Part shown: positions 43,810 through 52,079 of the stretch, in pieces | How the letters are laid out: every line of letters starts with the position of its first letter | How positions within the stretch are numbered: the stretch's first letter is position 1 | Origin: Paenibacillus alba | GTDB lineage: Bacteria; Bacillota; Bacilli; Paenibacillales; NBRC-103111 | DNA: 64,000 nt | Reading direction: 5' to 3' | Assembly (NCBI RefSeq): GCF_013204855.1 | Contig: NZ_JABMKZ010000026.1 | Coordinates: 1-64,000 of the forward strand | Position numbers and translations under genes: made by a program | The notes under the pieces: model-generated | The model's database searches: none | What the model was told of the DNA's origin: nothing | What the model saw: the letters and a program-made list of their open reading frames with translations, nothing else

Positions 43810-46704
43810 TTAATTTAAGGAATCCAACAATGTTTTAATGTCTGGGTTAAGGTTCAAAGCATTAAGGATGATTTGTAGGGCTTCTGCACGGGAAGAATCC
43901 GCTTTAGGGTCAAACTCGGAAGTGTCTTTACCGCTTACTACCCCTGCTTGAGCCAATTGGTTGATAGCATCAGCGGCGTAAGAACCACTTACATCACCAA
44001 AGTTACCTTTGGAAGTGTCTTTTGTTACTGCGTTAAGGTTGATTACGCGAGACAAGATGACTACCATCTCTTCACGGGAAATCGTTTTATCAGGTTGGAA
44101 GGTACCGTCCTCGTAGCCACCAATTACCCCTGCCTTAGCGAGGGCTTCGATAGCTTGCTTAGCCCAATGGTTACCAACGTCCGATAAATCAGCATTGTTA
44201 GTACCAGTTGAGATTGCGAATACGCGAGTGATGATCGATGCGAATTCAGCGCGAGTGATTGGCGCATCTGGTTTAGCTGTACCATCTTCATAACCTTGAA
44301 TGATACCAAGTTTCACGAAAGTGTCTACCGTCTTTTCAGCCCAGTGACCTTTGACGTCAGAAGGTTCTACTGTTGGAGTCGTGCTTGCTTTGTGCTCCTC
44401 GATTTGCTTCTTGATAACCTCAACTACGGATTTGTCGGCTTTAACAACAGTGCTGTTAAAGATGTCCTTAGGGGCTTCTGGCTTAGTCTCAGGCTTAGTC
44501 TCAGGCTTAGTCTCAGGTTTTGTTTCGGGTTTAGTCTCTGGAGTTGTTGTTCCGCCACCACCTGAAGAACCTCCACCGCCACCATTGTTATTGTTGTTAT
44601 CGTTGTTAGTCGGAACAGGCACTACTGTCACGTTGATTACGACCGATTTACCTTCTAAGGAAGCCGTGAGTGTCGCCGTACCAACCGCTACCCCTAAGGC
44701 TTTGCCGTTGATGTAGTCAACGATTGCAGGGTCGGAGCTTTCAAGGTGAACCATAGTTGAAGCGTCAAGTGTTCGATCATCACTCATGTGAGCAACTACC
44801 CCTAAGGAAGCTTGAGCGCCTACTTCGACAGTTACCGTTTCGTTAGCCGTCAAGGAATTTACTGTCGGTACGTAAGGAGCTACCGTTACATTTATCGTAG
44901 CTGAGTGACCGTTATAAGTCGCTGTTACGACAGTTGTACCGTAAGCTACTGCTGAGATGTGCCCGTTAATTACCGTTGCAATATCCTCATCATCACTTTC
45001 CCAATCGATATCTTCTACATCGACATTTTGCGAAGAATTATCGGAATAACGTGCGACAGCCGTGATATCAACATACCCACCAATATCATTGAGTGTAGTT
45101 TCTCTCGAAAGTTCAAGAGACATGAGTGTAGGTTGCTGTTGAGCTACCGTTACGGTTACAGGAACAGTTGTCGATTGACCACCGTAAGTTACCGTAAGAA
45201 CTGTAGAACCTAATTCGCCGCCCGTGATTACCCCATCTTCTACAGAAGCTACATCCTCATCCTCAATTTCCCAAAACGCATCAGCGAGAGCGATGGTTTG
45301 AGTGGATTGGTCTGAATATGTTGCGACCAAAACCGCAGTCTTTGTAGCACCTGTTACTACTGTGATCGGGTTCGGAGTTACCGTTAATGCAGTCACTGTA
45401 GGACCTTGTTGCTGTGCGTTTACCACGTCCACAGGAAATGTAGCGGTGAAACCATTACTAGTCGCCGTAATAATTGCATGTCCATTCACTACCCCTGATA
45501 CTAGACCGTTTGAGTCTACCGTTGCTACTGACTGGTTAGAAGAACTCCATGTCGTAGTTTGGTTGACAGGAATTGAAGGTCCAACAGTCATTAGCAAAAA
45601 GGCTTGCGCTTGACGAGATTGTCCGACTTCAAGGTCAGTATCTAAGAAAGACACTTGTAGCTCAGTCGGTACTGGCATCATGTTCGGAAGAACATTGATT
45701 GTTAACGGTGCCGTTTGCCCGTTATACGAGAAGGTTGCTGTAGTGGTGCCCACCACACCCGTGCTTATAATACCTTGTCCGTTAATTGTAGCAATACCTA
45801 TAATCGAATAAGCCCAAGTACCAAGAGCTGTTACATCTTGTGTTGAACTATCAGAGAAATGCGCCGTAGCAAGAACTGGCGCAGTTGGTAGTCCTTGAAT
45901 TGCTGTGATAGACGGTTGGCTTAACGTTACACTCGTAAGAGTCGGAGCCGCATTTTGACCTTGATAGTCAGTCAGCGAGAAGAATGTGCTTGCATTTGCG
46001 CCACCGATAAGGATGTGTGCAGTTGCACCAGTTGCAAATGACGTCAAAGTAAATTGACTTGGGGAAGTTAATGAAGCTACAACAGTAACATTTGCAGTCG
46101 CCATAGCCGAGTTGAATGCCGATACAACAGCACCCATATCGACTAAATTCGTGTTGAGCGTAATTGTTGCCACATGTAGACCGTCACTGATTGAAACCAC
46201 TTTGGTGTTATCTGTAAGGTAATCACCTGTTGCAGATGTAATAGTGAAGAAACGAGAAGCATCTGCTCCGCCTACGTTAAAGGATGCAATGCTACCAGTA
46301 GCATTAGAGACGAACCTGAATACTGCTGAATCAGCTATTTCAGCATGGATACCTGCACTTGTCATCATTAACTGGATATTGATAGACGCTACTAAATCAT
46401 CTATGAATTGATAGTCTTGATCTAGAATGATTACACCCGAGCCACCTGAACCATTTGTTACGGTTAAAGTTGCATTTTCGTCTTCGTAATTCAGAGAAAT
46501 TTCCTTACTTTGGAGTACAGCCGCTAATGGAGTTGTCTTGGTGAAATTGAAATCCGTAATGGACTTACTAGTCGCTGTTGCAGGTTGAGCTGTGGCTACA
46601 GTTGCAGTTGCGAGTGGCACAGCTACTGCTCCAAATGCGGAGAATACCAAGGATGATGCGATGATGCCCGAAATTAACTTTTTAGACGCTTTGTTACCTA
46701 ACAT
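43810..46704 (-). CDS. S-layer-homology surface protein with Big_2-type domains
   Basis: The 964-residue protein has a signal peptide (about 1-40). Beta-rich N-terminal repeats follow, then at least four Big_2-like Ig domains (for example TATFSYNGQTAPLTINV, TVLTVTYGGQSTTVPVTV, TTVVTATYNGHSATINVTV). Next come a Gly/Asn-rich linker and about five PETK units, then three SLH domains (about 780-955: DVKGHWAEKTVDTF, DVGNHWAKQAIEAL, DVSGSYAADAINQL). SLH domains bind pyruvylated cell-wall polymer, so it is anchored outside the cell. It is the only intact large gene between the two exact ssrA-tail repeats, so it looks like cargo of that unit. Adhesive or structural function is inferred. Confidence 0.88.
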   Translation of the reverse strand: MLGNKASKKLISGIIASSLVFSAFGAVAVPLATATVATAQPATATSKSITDFNFTKTTPLAAVLQSKEISLNYEDENATLTVTNGSGGSGVIILDQDYQFIDDLVASINIQLMMTSAGIHAEIADSAVFRFVSNATGSIASFNVGGADASRFFTITSATGDYLTDNTKVVSISDGLHVATITLNTNLVDMGAVVSAFNSAMATANVTVVASLTSPSQFTLTSFATGATAHILIGGANASTFFSLTDYQGQNAAPTLTSVTLSQPSITAIQGLPTAPVLATAHFSDSSTQDVTALGTWAYSIIGIATINGQGIISTGVVGTTTATFSYNGQTAPLTINVLPNMMPVPTELQVSFLDTDLEVGQSRQAQAFLLMTVGPSIPVNQTTTWSSSNQSVATVDSNGLVSGVVNGHAIITATSNGFTATFPVDVVNAQQQGPTVTALTVTPNPITVVTGATKTAVLVATYSDQSTQTIALADAFWEIEDEDVASVEDGVITGGELGSTVLTVTYGGQSTTVPVTVTVAQQQPTLMSLELSRETTLNDIGGYVDITAVARYSDNSSQNVDVEDIDWESDDEDIATVINGHISAVAYGTTVVTATYNGHSATINVTVAPYVPTVNSLTANETVTVEVGAQASLGVVAHMSDDRTLDASTMVHLESSDPAIVDYINGKALGVAVGTATLTASLEGKSVVINVTVVPVPTNNDNNNNNGGGGGSSGGGGTTTPETKPETKPETKPETKPETKPEAPKDIFNSTVVKADKSVVEVIKKQIEEHKASTTPTVEPSDVKGHWAEKTVDTFVKLGIIQGYEDGTAKPDAPITRAEFASIITRVFAISTGTNNADLSDVGNHWAKQAIEALAKAGVIGGYEDGTFQPDKTISREEMVVILSRVINLNAVTKDTSKGNFGDVSGSYAADAINQLAQAGVVSGKDTSEFDPKADSSRAEALQIILNALNLNPDIKTLLDSLN

Positions 46705-46907
46705 GATGTTACTACCTCCTGATGGTAGAATTTATTTTACACACTTTAACAGTCTGTAATATAAATTTTACCACAAGTATTGTTCATATGTCATAAATAC
46801 TCGAAATGTGTCGTAAACTAGTTGAAGTTTGGATCGCGAAATAGTTGATATTAAAATAAATAATCTATAACAAATGGAGGACTTTGCTTTGTTTGCTGTC
46901 CATGCTC

Positions 46908-46923
46908 GTAGACCAGCGTAGAC
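46908..46923. promoter_or_regulatory. paired GTAGAC motifs near the right junction
   Basis: GTAGAC at 46908-46913 and 46918-46923, a 10-base period, lie about 130 bp inside the second ssrA-tail copy and mirror the left pair. The rest of 46705-47053 shows no gene I can support. Confidence 0.4.
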
Positions 46924-47053
46924 CAAAGCTATAAAGCCTAGTAATACATTGTAAGCACAGCTAATGCGAGATAAGCTATTGAACTTGGACAATGTCTTAC
47001 ACCACGGGGCTTCAGGGGACTTAGTAAGAAATATAGGGAAAAAGGAGACGATT

Positions 47054-47078
47054 GTTCGACTCCCCTCACCTCCATACA
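47054..47078 (+). other. attachment-site copy 2 (exact ssrA tail repeat)
   Basis: Exact 25-base match to 42319-42343. The rest of tmRNA is absent here, so this is a duplicated target, as left by site-specific integration. Confidence 0.8.
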
Positions 47079-47119
47079 AAAACAAAAGACACCTGAGAGG
47101 GTGGTGTCTTTTGTTTTTA
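47078..47119 (+). terminator. terminator after attachment copy 2
   Basis: AAAACAAAAGACACC pairs with GGTGTCTTTTGTTTT. It follows the ssrA-tail copy directly, like a normal ssrA terminator, but differs from the one at 42347. Confidence 0.85.
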
Positions 47120-47201
47120 TGGTTGTGTGAGCAGGGAGTTGAACCCCTTTATGGTTCGCCCGCACGGACCGTAGCGTGAGCGGAGGGAGCACGGCATTGA
47201 A
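47120..47201 (+). repeat. conserved segment shared with 60106-60187
   Basis: The stretch from ATGGTT to GGGAGCACGGCATTGAA resembles 60106-60187, especially GGACCG-AGCGTGAG and GAGGGAGCACGGCAT. Both follow an ssrA-tail copy and its terminator. Confidence 0.65.
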
Positions 47202-47265
47202 ATGATCCGCTAGGGTTGTCATCGGGGAATTGGTTTCGTGAGCAGGTTAGATAAGACATTTCAAT

Positions 47266-47311
47266 ACTCCCCTTACCTCCATTTTGAAACCCGCTCTGGA
47301 GCGGGTTTTTT
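47266..47311 (+). other. degraded ssrA tail plus terminator (copy 3)
   Basis: ACTCCCCTTACCTCCAT (47267-47283) differs from the ssrA tail by one base. It is followed by CCCGCTC-tg-GAGCGGG and a T-run (47290-47311), very like the true ssrA terminator. Confidence 0.6.
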
Positions 47312-47317
47312 CAATGT

Positions 47318-47570
47318 TACAAGGTTAGGAGCACATGCAATAATTGATGACGGCATTCTAACTCTTGATAATACTCAGGTAGCTGGAATTTCTGCAAAGT
47401 GTGAAAATATCTTTATTCAGCAACGAATAGGATGCTCGCCAAAGCTCTGGGGCATTTCCCTTTTTCAAGCATCAATAGCCTACTTGCTTGATGTCCACCA
47501 TCTCATAATTCCTAACTCTAAGGGACCTCAAGATCAAGACTGCTTTACCCCGTCTACCCTTATTAACTAG
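47318..47570 (+). pseudogene. unrecognised gene fragment
   Basis: An open frame runs from within copy 3 to 47570 and codes for about 83 residues with regular, protein-like composition (IIDDGILTLDNTQVAGISAK). It has no start codon or ribosome site of its own after the ssrA-tail copy. I do not recognise it, and it may be the 3' end of a gene cut by integration. Confidence 0.35.
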
Positions 47571-48039
47571 GCTTATTCTTAATTTGATCTCCTTTAAGAG
47601 TAAAATACAAATACTCTCCATTGTTTCCGTCGATGGGCAAGGTCCAATAAACAAGCTTTTCTTTAGTTACTTCCAATGAAAGATTATTATCAACAAAATC
47701 AGTTTCTTTATTGGTATAGCTTTTTGCTTTATTTAGCATTTCAGCATATGATAAATTTCCGTTTGCTTTCACATCCAATTCAATGCTTTCAATTGTTCCG
47801 TCCTCATAAACAACAATAATCACTTCTTTTTCAGTAATCTTATGTTTTGCTAAGGCCAACCAGGGTCTCTCATTGTGAGGGTAATTCATGCTATATCTTA
47901 TTTTAATTGGGTCTAAATTCATTTCTGCTAGTACTTCTTTCACTTTATCAGCTGTAATTGCCTTTTTTGAATCAAATATATACAATCCCCCTAATATAAT
48001 AAGTAGGCTTATTGTGCCTATAATCCATCTTTTTTTCAT
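47563..48039 (-). CDS. small membrane-anchored or secreted protein, unknown
   Basis: The 158-residue protein starts MKKRWIIGTISLLIILGGLYIFD, a single N-terminal hydrophobic helix, then a hydrophilic domain with VYEDGTIESIELDV, faintly like PepSY-type domains. The start at 48039 has AGGGGTG upstream; a longer frame from 48099 would overlap the hairpin. It lies 74 bp downstream of the cysteine peptidase on the same strand, so a link such as a regulator or inhibitor is possible. I do not recognise the family. Confidence 0.6.
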   Translation of the reverse strand: MKKRWIIGTISLLIILGGLYIFDSKKAITADKVKEVLAEMNLDPIKIRYSMNYPHNERPWLALAKHKITEKEVIIVVYEDGTIESIELDVKANGNLSYAEMLNKAKSYTNKETDFVDNNLSLEVTKEKLVYWTLPIDGNNGEYLYFTLKGDQIKNKPS

Positions 48040-48063
48040 TATCAACACCCCTAGATGTAAGAT

Positions 48064-48102
48064 TAGGTGTTGCATAATCTGTTTTAGATAATGCAACACC
48101 TA
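48064..48102 (-). other. long hairpin between peptidase and small-protein genes
   Basis: TAGGTGTTGCAT-a-ATCT pairs with AGAT-a-ATGCAACACCTA: 16 bp with one mismatch and a 5-base loop. There is no U-run on the minus strand, so it may be an RNA-processing or stability element instead of a terminator. Confidence 0.65.
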
Positions 48103-48113
48103 TTTAAACATCG

Positions 48114-49367
48114 CTATGGCGTGAATGTAGTTAATACATTAGTATTCCATGTTCCCCACTTAATCCACACGTTGAAAGTACTATCGTTTATAAAATTATT
48201 TCGAGCTACAACATAATAAGAATCTTGAGTGTAAAAATTCCTTACGTAGTGTTTATAGCCAACTAGTGTTACAGTGTGGTCTCCAAAATAAGTTTGATTC
48301 CAATAACTTTGTAGAGCAGGGCGTTGTGCGTCAATTTCTGTTTTTACTGCAGAGAAATTTGATAAATTATCATTTGTTGAAACCGCATTTGGTCGTTGAT
48401 GTGCTCTTGCATACGCCTGAAGACCATCATCTATATTTGAAGGTGAAGTCACCCCTGTCCCATTTGAACTTTGGGTTGTTCCCATTGTTGCTCTTAAGTC
48501 AGTCACCACTTGCGTTTGAAATACAGGGACCAAACTAGAGTAGCCCTTGTCTGACCAATATTTCATGATATTAGAACCAGCTGTTGGAGAACAACCCGTC
48601 GCCTGTTGTACGCCACCAGTTGTCGTGTAATACCATTGTTTTTGATTTACATTAGTATCAATGTAATTCCTATCAATACTAAGATAGTTTGTTTCCCAGC
48701 CATTTGGATCAATGTCGGATACACCATCAGATGGATTTGTTTGTCCAGGTGAACCTACGACTATTTGGTCAAAAATTTTCCGTGATTTCCTATAATTTTC
48801 GTTTGCTTTTATTGGCTTAGGATATTTTTCGTCCTTCTCATCTATTGTTTTTGTTTTATTTTCTTTTAACTCGTTGCCTTCAACATTAATCATACTTACT
48901 GAATTATCATTGTAAACAAACTTTCCACCTATATCGACACCGCCATACCATACAAGTTCTTGCTTTTTAACTTCATTATTATTTTTGGACAGTGCACTTA
49001 CCATAACATATCCAGCAGGACGATCACCTTTAAAGGAATTCACCAGATAAGCGACATGTTTCCCAGATGGATCATATACTTCAATGGGTTTGGCTACTCT
49101 AAGTCTACTTTCTTTTCCCCAAGCACTGATATTACTTCCATCTCTGGTTTCAGATATCATTTGCCAAGCTGCTGCCTTCATTGCTGCTTCAGGGCTTACT
49201 TTTTCTGGAATATAGCTATTTCCAATTTCAGATGCAAAGACAGGTATTGATGAAAATACACTTGAGAGTGAAAACGCTAATACTAATATTAATGGAATTG
49301 AAAGAATGAGAATAGCATAGATTCTACCATTCTTGAGCACGGGGTAGGGTATCGAGAGAACGGTCAT
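48114..49367 (-). CDS. secreted papain-like cysteine peptidase (C10/C39-like)
   Basis: The 417-residue protein has a long hydrophobic signal segment (about 15-47), then a propeptide-like region (AYLVNSFKGDRPAGYVMVSA). The C-terminal peptidase domain has the Cys motif QQATGCSPTAGSNIMKYW, the His motif FGDHTVTLVGYKHY and a following Asn in ARNNF. The Cys motif resembles streptopain (C10), and the fold could also be called C39-like. It is probably exported and self-activated. The first 15 or so residues lie opposite a SWIM-gene relic, so the original 5' end may have been lost and the start is uncertain. Confidence 0.72.
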   Translation of the reverse strand: MTVLSIPYPVLKNGRIYAILILSIPLILVLAFSLSSVFSSIPVFASEIGNSYIPEKVSPEAAMKAAAWQMISETRDGSNISAWGKESRLRVAKPIEVYDPSGKHVAYLVNSFKGDRPAGYVMVSALSKNNNEVKKQELVWYGGVDIGGKFVYNDNSVSMINVEGNELKENKTKTIDEKDEKYPKPIKANENYRKSRKIFDQIVVGSPGQTNPSDGVSDIDPNGWETNYLSIDRNYIDTNVNQKQWYYTTTGGVQQATGCSPTAGSNIMKYWSDKGYSSLVPVFQTQVVTDLRATMGTTQSSNGTGVTSPSNIDDGLQAYARAHQRPNAVSTNDNLSNFSAVKTEIDAQRPALQSYWNQTYFGDHTVTLVGYKHYVRNFYTQDSYYVVARNNFINDSTFNVWIKWGTWNTNVLTTFTP

Positions 49368-49860
49368 ATTCTATCCATTGAAGAGGTGGGGCCATGATTG
49401 TACCGAGCTGAAGTTGAGGGGAATGAGCTTTACGATGTAGAGGTTCATCTTGGCTCCCGCGATGGAGTGGTATATACAGCGTGCGTCTGACTGGAAAATA
49501 ATTAGAGTGGAAATCGGCGTGTAAATTCCTTATATACCCAGTTACTTATAGAAGAGAAAGAGACACAGAGATTGCTGAGTTATGTCCAAAGGTATAAACG
49601 TTATGTAGTGGGTAGTGGACTACTATATGCATCTGGTAGGTGAGCATGAAGAAGAAGTTTTTGGATTGTTTGTCCAACACATTATGGAGGAAGCAACTCG
49701 AGCAACAAATCGAAAAGAGTATCAGAAGGTGTGTCAAATTATCCGTCAACTGATCGAAGCCAATGGATCTGCTCATGCGGAAAAGTTAATACAATAGTTT
49801 CGACTTGTTCATCCGAATAGACCTGCTTTCATGGATGAACTGCGAAAGATTAAGTTATGA
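49323..49860 (+). pseudogene. decayed SWIM zinc-finger gene
   Basis: Pieces of a relative of the gene at 57796 can be read. The first, from 49341, reads GVGYRENGHILSIEEVGP, a stop, then YRAEVEGNELYDVEVHLG, like that protein's start. The last, 49615-49857, reads FVQHIMEEATRATNRKEY, KVCQIIRQLIEANGSAHAEKL, a stop, then HPNRPAFMDELRKIKL, like its end (HRPAFCEELREI). The middle is gone and frames shift. The 5' part overlaps the peptidase gene on the other strand. Confidence 0.7.
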
Positions 49861-49975
49861 AATTATCAAGAATGAAGGAAGAAGTGCGATATTCAATAAG
49901 TAATTTTTTTGGCTTCTTGATAACTGCTTGATTTTGTTCACTCTGACATGATAATTAAAGTTCCTTCGAAGGCTG

Positions 49976-50001
49976 GAAGCACCCAAAAGGGTGCTTTTTT
50001 T
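49976..50001 (+). terminator. terminator between SWIM relic and sensor kinase
   Basis: AAGCACCC/GGGTGCTT with an AAAA loop and a seven-base T-run. Confidence 0.85.
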
Positions 50002-50106
50002 ATTTCCAACATGCGCGGCTACTTATTCAGAAAAAATAATCGAAATTACATAGAATGATGATAAAATAACGAGTATCAGCTCTTCAATGAAAAAGGTGAT
50101 AGAATT

Positions 50107-51330
50107 ATGAACACAATCAAGGATTTTTCGCTGCAACTAGCGCTAATAACAACGGCAATATTCACTTTTCAAATATTTATTGCGGGGAGACTTGAGAGAA
50201 ATAATTACGTAAATATCATTCTATCTGTATTATTGGGACTATCTATTTTATTATGTATGTCCTTTCCTACATATATTAGCTCCAATGTCCGTTTGGATAT
50301 TAGAATTGTTCCCTTGCTTTTAGGTACGTTATATGGCGGCCTGCGAACAGGTTTATTCTTGTCCGCAATTATTATTCTTTATCGATTTTATCTTGGGATT
50401 GATTTGGGATTGTATTCGACAATTCTGACCCTTTTAATCAGCATGCCGGTTATCGTGTTTTTTCAAAAGAATTTCACTAAAGCAAAGAAGAGAAAGCGGA
50501 TAAACATAGCGGTGATCCTTTGCATCTACTATTGTCTTGTTGGAATCGCAGTCGTATCTGTTTTGAAAGGTATTTCATTTAATGTTCTTCAGGTACAGTT
50601 CATTTATATCCTGATTACCACGGTGACTGTGTTTCTCTTCACTTCTTTAAATGAAACGATCAATGAAGTGCTTAGGAAGAACCAACAGTTGCAAGCAGAT
50701 GTCAAGGAGGCGGAAATCGCCTTTTTGCGTTCTCAGATCAAACCTCATTTCCTGTACAATGCCCTGAGTTCTATTGCCGCATTGTGCATCGACGAACCCC
50801 ATAAGGCGGGAGCATTGACGATAGATCTTTCGCAATATTTGAGAAGCAGCTTTGACTTTAAACAACTGGACTCACTAACAACGATTGAAAAGGAATTAGA
50901 GTTATTAAATGCATATATCAACATTGAAAAGACGAGATTTGGGACTAGATTGGTTGTGGAGTACGATGTGGACGCCACGCTGCTGGATATCCGAATTCCC
51001 CCGCTGATTCTGCAGCCGTTGGTGGAAAATGCCATCAGACATGGCCTGATGTCCAGTCTAAGGGGAGGGACCGTGCAAATATCGGTCAATCAGAAAGAGG
51101 ACGCTGTTGTCAGCTTTGCCGTAGTTGACAATGGATACGGGATGAGTGAACAAAAACGGGAGGAAATACTTAAACCAGGTATGAACAAGAAAGGTGTAGG
51201 GCTGGGGAACATTAATCAGCGCCTCAAGCTTCTTTATGGAACTTGTATTTGTATTGAAAGCGCAGAAGGAAAAGGCACGCGAGTGTTCTTCAATATTCCC
51301 GTACAACCAGTCAAGCAGATTGGAGATTGA
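50107..51330 (+). CDS. LytS/YesM-type sensor histidine kinase
   Basis: The 407-residue kinase has six or so N-terminal membrane helices (about 8-190) of the 5TM-LYT kind, with PLLLGTLYGGLRTGLFLSA. The His_kinase domain has SQIKPHFLYNALSSIAAL (His near 215). The HATPase domain has LQPLVENAIRHGLM, DNGYGM and GVGLGNINQRLKLLYG. It autophosphorylates and passes phosphate to the regulator that starts 4 bp downstream. The helical sensor hints at a membrane or cell-wall signal; the ligand is unknown. Confidence 0.9.
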   Translation: MNTIKDFSLQLALITTAIFTFQIFIAGRLERNNYVNIILSVLLGLSILLCMSFPTYISSNVRLDIRIVPLLLGTLYGGLRTGLFLSAIIILYRFYLGIDLGLYSTILTLLISMPVIVFFQKNFTKAKKRKRINIAVILCIYYCLVGIAVVSVLKGISFNVLQVQFIYILITTVTVFLFTSLNETINEVLRKNQQLQADVKEAEIAFLRSQIKPHFLYNALSSIAALCIDEPHKAGALTIDLSQYLRSSFDFKQLDSLTTIEKELELLNAYINIEKTRFGTRLVVEYDVDATLLDIRIPPLILQPLVENAIRHGLMSSLRGGTVQISVNQKEDAVVSFAVVDNGYGMSEQKREEILKPGMNKKGVGLGNINQRLKLLYGTCICIESAEGKGTRVFFNIPVQPVKQIGD

Positions 51331-51333
51331 AGC

Positions 51334-51957
51334 ATGTTGAGAGCCATTATCGTAGATGATGAAGAATTACCGATGAAACTTTTGAAGAAGCTGATATCCG
51401 ATAGCGGCGAGATTGAAATATGCCACACGTTTCTGAACCCGCATCAGGCTTATGAATTTGTGAAGGCTAATCCGATACATATTGCATTTCTGGATATTTC
51501 TATGCCGGAGATGGACGGTTTGCAGCTTTCCAATCTGCTTTTGGAAACCGATGCCTCCATCGATGTGGTCTTTGTAACCGCCTATGACGATTATGCGGTT
51601 CAGGCCTTCGATATGAGCGCTTTGGATTATCTAATGAAGCCTGTGTCCGCCCCGCGATTGGCAAAAACGTTGGACAAGATCTTAAAAAGACAGCGGAGCG
51701 CGGCTGTCAAGCCTTACACGCAGGTTCTGCCTGAACTGGTGTATGCGGAACAATCACTTAAAGAAAACCTAACTGAGCAGGAGACGAAGGTGTTACGGCT
51801 GCTCGCAGAAGGCTTGTCGAACAGGGAGATAGCCTCGCTCCTGAACATCACAGGAGATACTGTCAAGTTTCACATAAAGAATGTGTATAAGAAGCTTAAA
51901 GTCAACAATCGAGTACAAGCGCTGCAGCGTGCCAAAGAAGTAAGAATACTCTATTAA
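51334..51957 (+). CDS. response regulator with LuxR-type DNA-binding domain
   Basis: The 207-residue regulator has a receiver domain with Asp8/Asp9 and phosphorylation site Asp54 (FLDISMPEMDG), and a C-terminal LuxR/NarL helix-turn-helix (LTEQETKVLRLLAEGLSNRE, IASLLNITGDTVKFHI). LytS-type kinases usually pair with LytTR-domain regulators, so the LuxR output is notable. It is probably co-translated with the kinase and sits 122 bp upstream of the large surface protein, a possible target. Confidence 0.9.
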   Translation: MLRAIIVDDEELPMKLLKKLISDSGEIEICHTFLNPHQAYEFVKANPIHIAFLDISMPEMDGLQLSNLLLETDASIDVVFVTAYDDYAVQAFDMSALDYLMKPVSAPRLAKTLDKILKRQRSAAVKPYTQVLPELVYAEQSLKENLTEQETKVLRLLAEGLSNREIASLLNITGDTVKFHIKNVYKKLKVNNRVQALQRAKEVRILY

Positions 51958-52079
51958 TATCACCTATATGACGCGTTAAAAGACTACCCGATTGGGTAGT
52001 TATTTTTTTGAGAACATAGCGTTATAGTGGGGAAGATCGACAAAAGTTGACAAGAAGGAATGGGAGAGGCGTGCAACCT

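Noticed and set aside
46768..47085. Minus-strand open frame across the right junction
   Set aside because: It runs through the attachment repeat and terminator, has no ribosome site and no recognisable motif.
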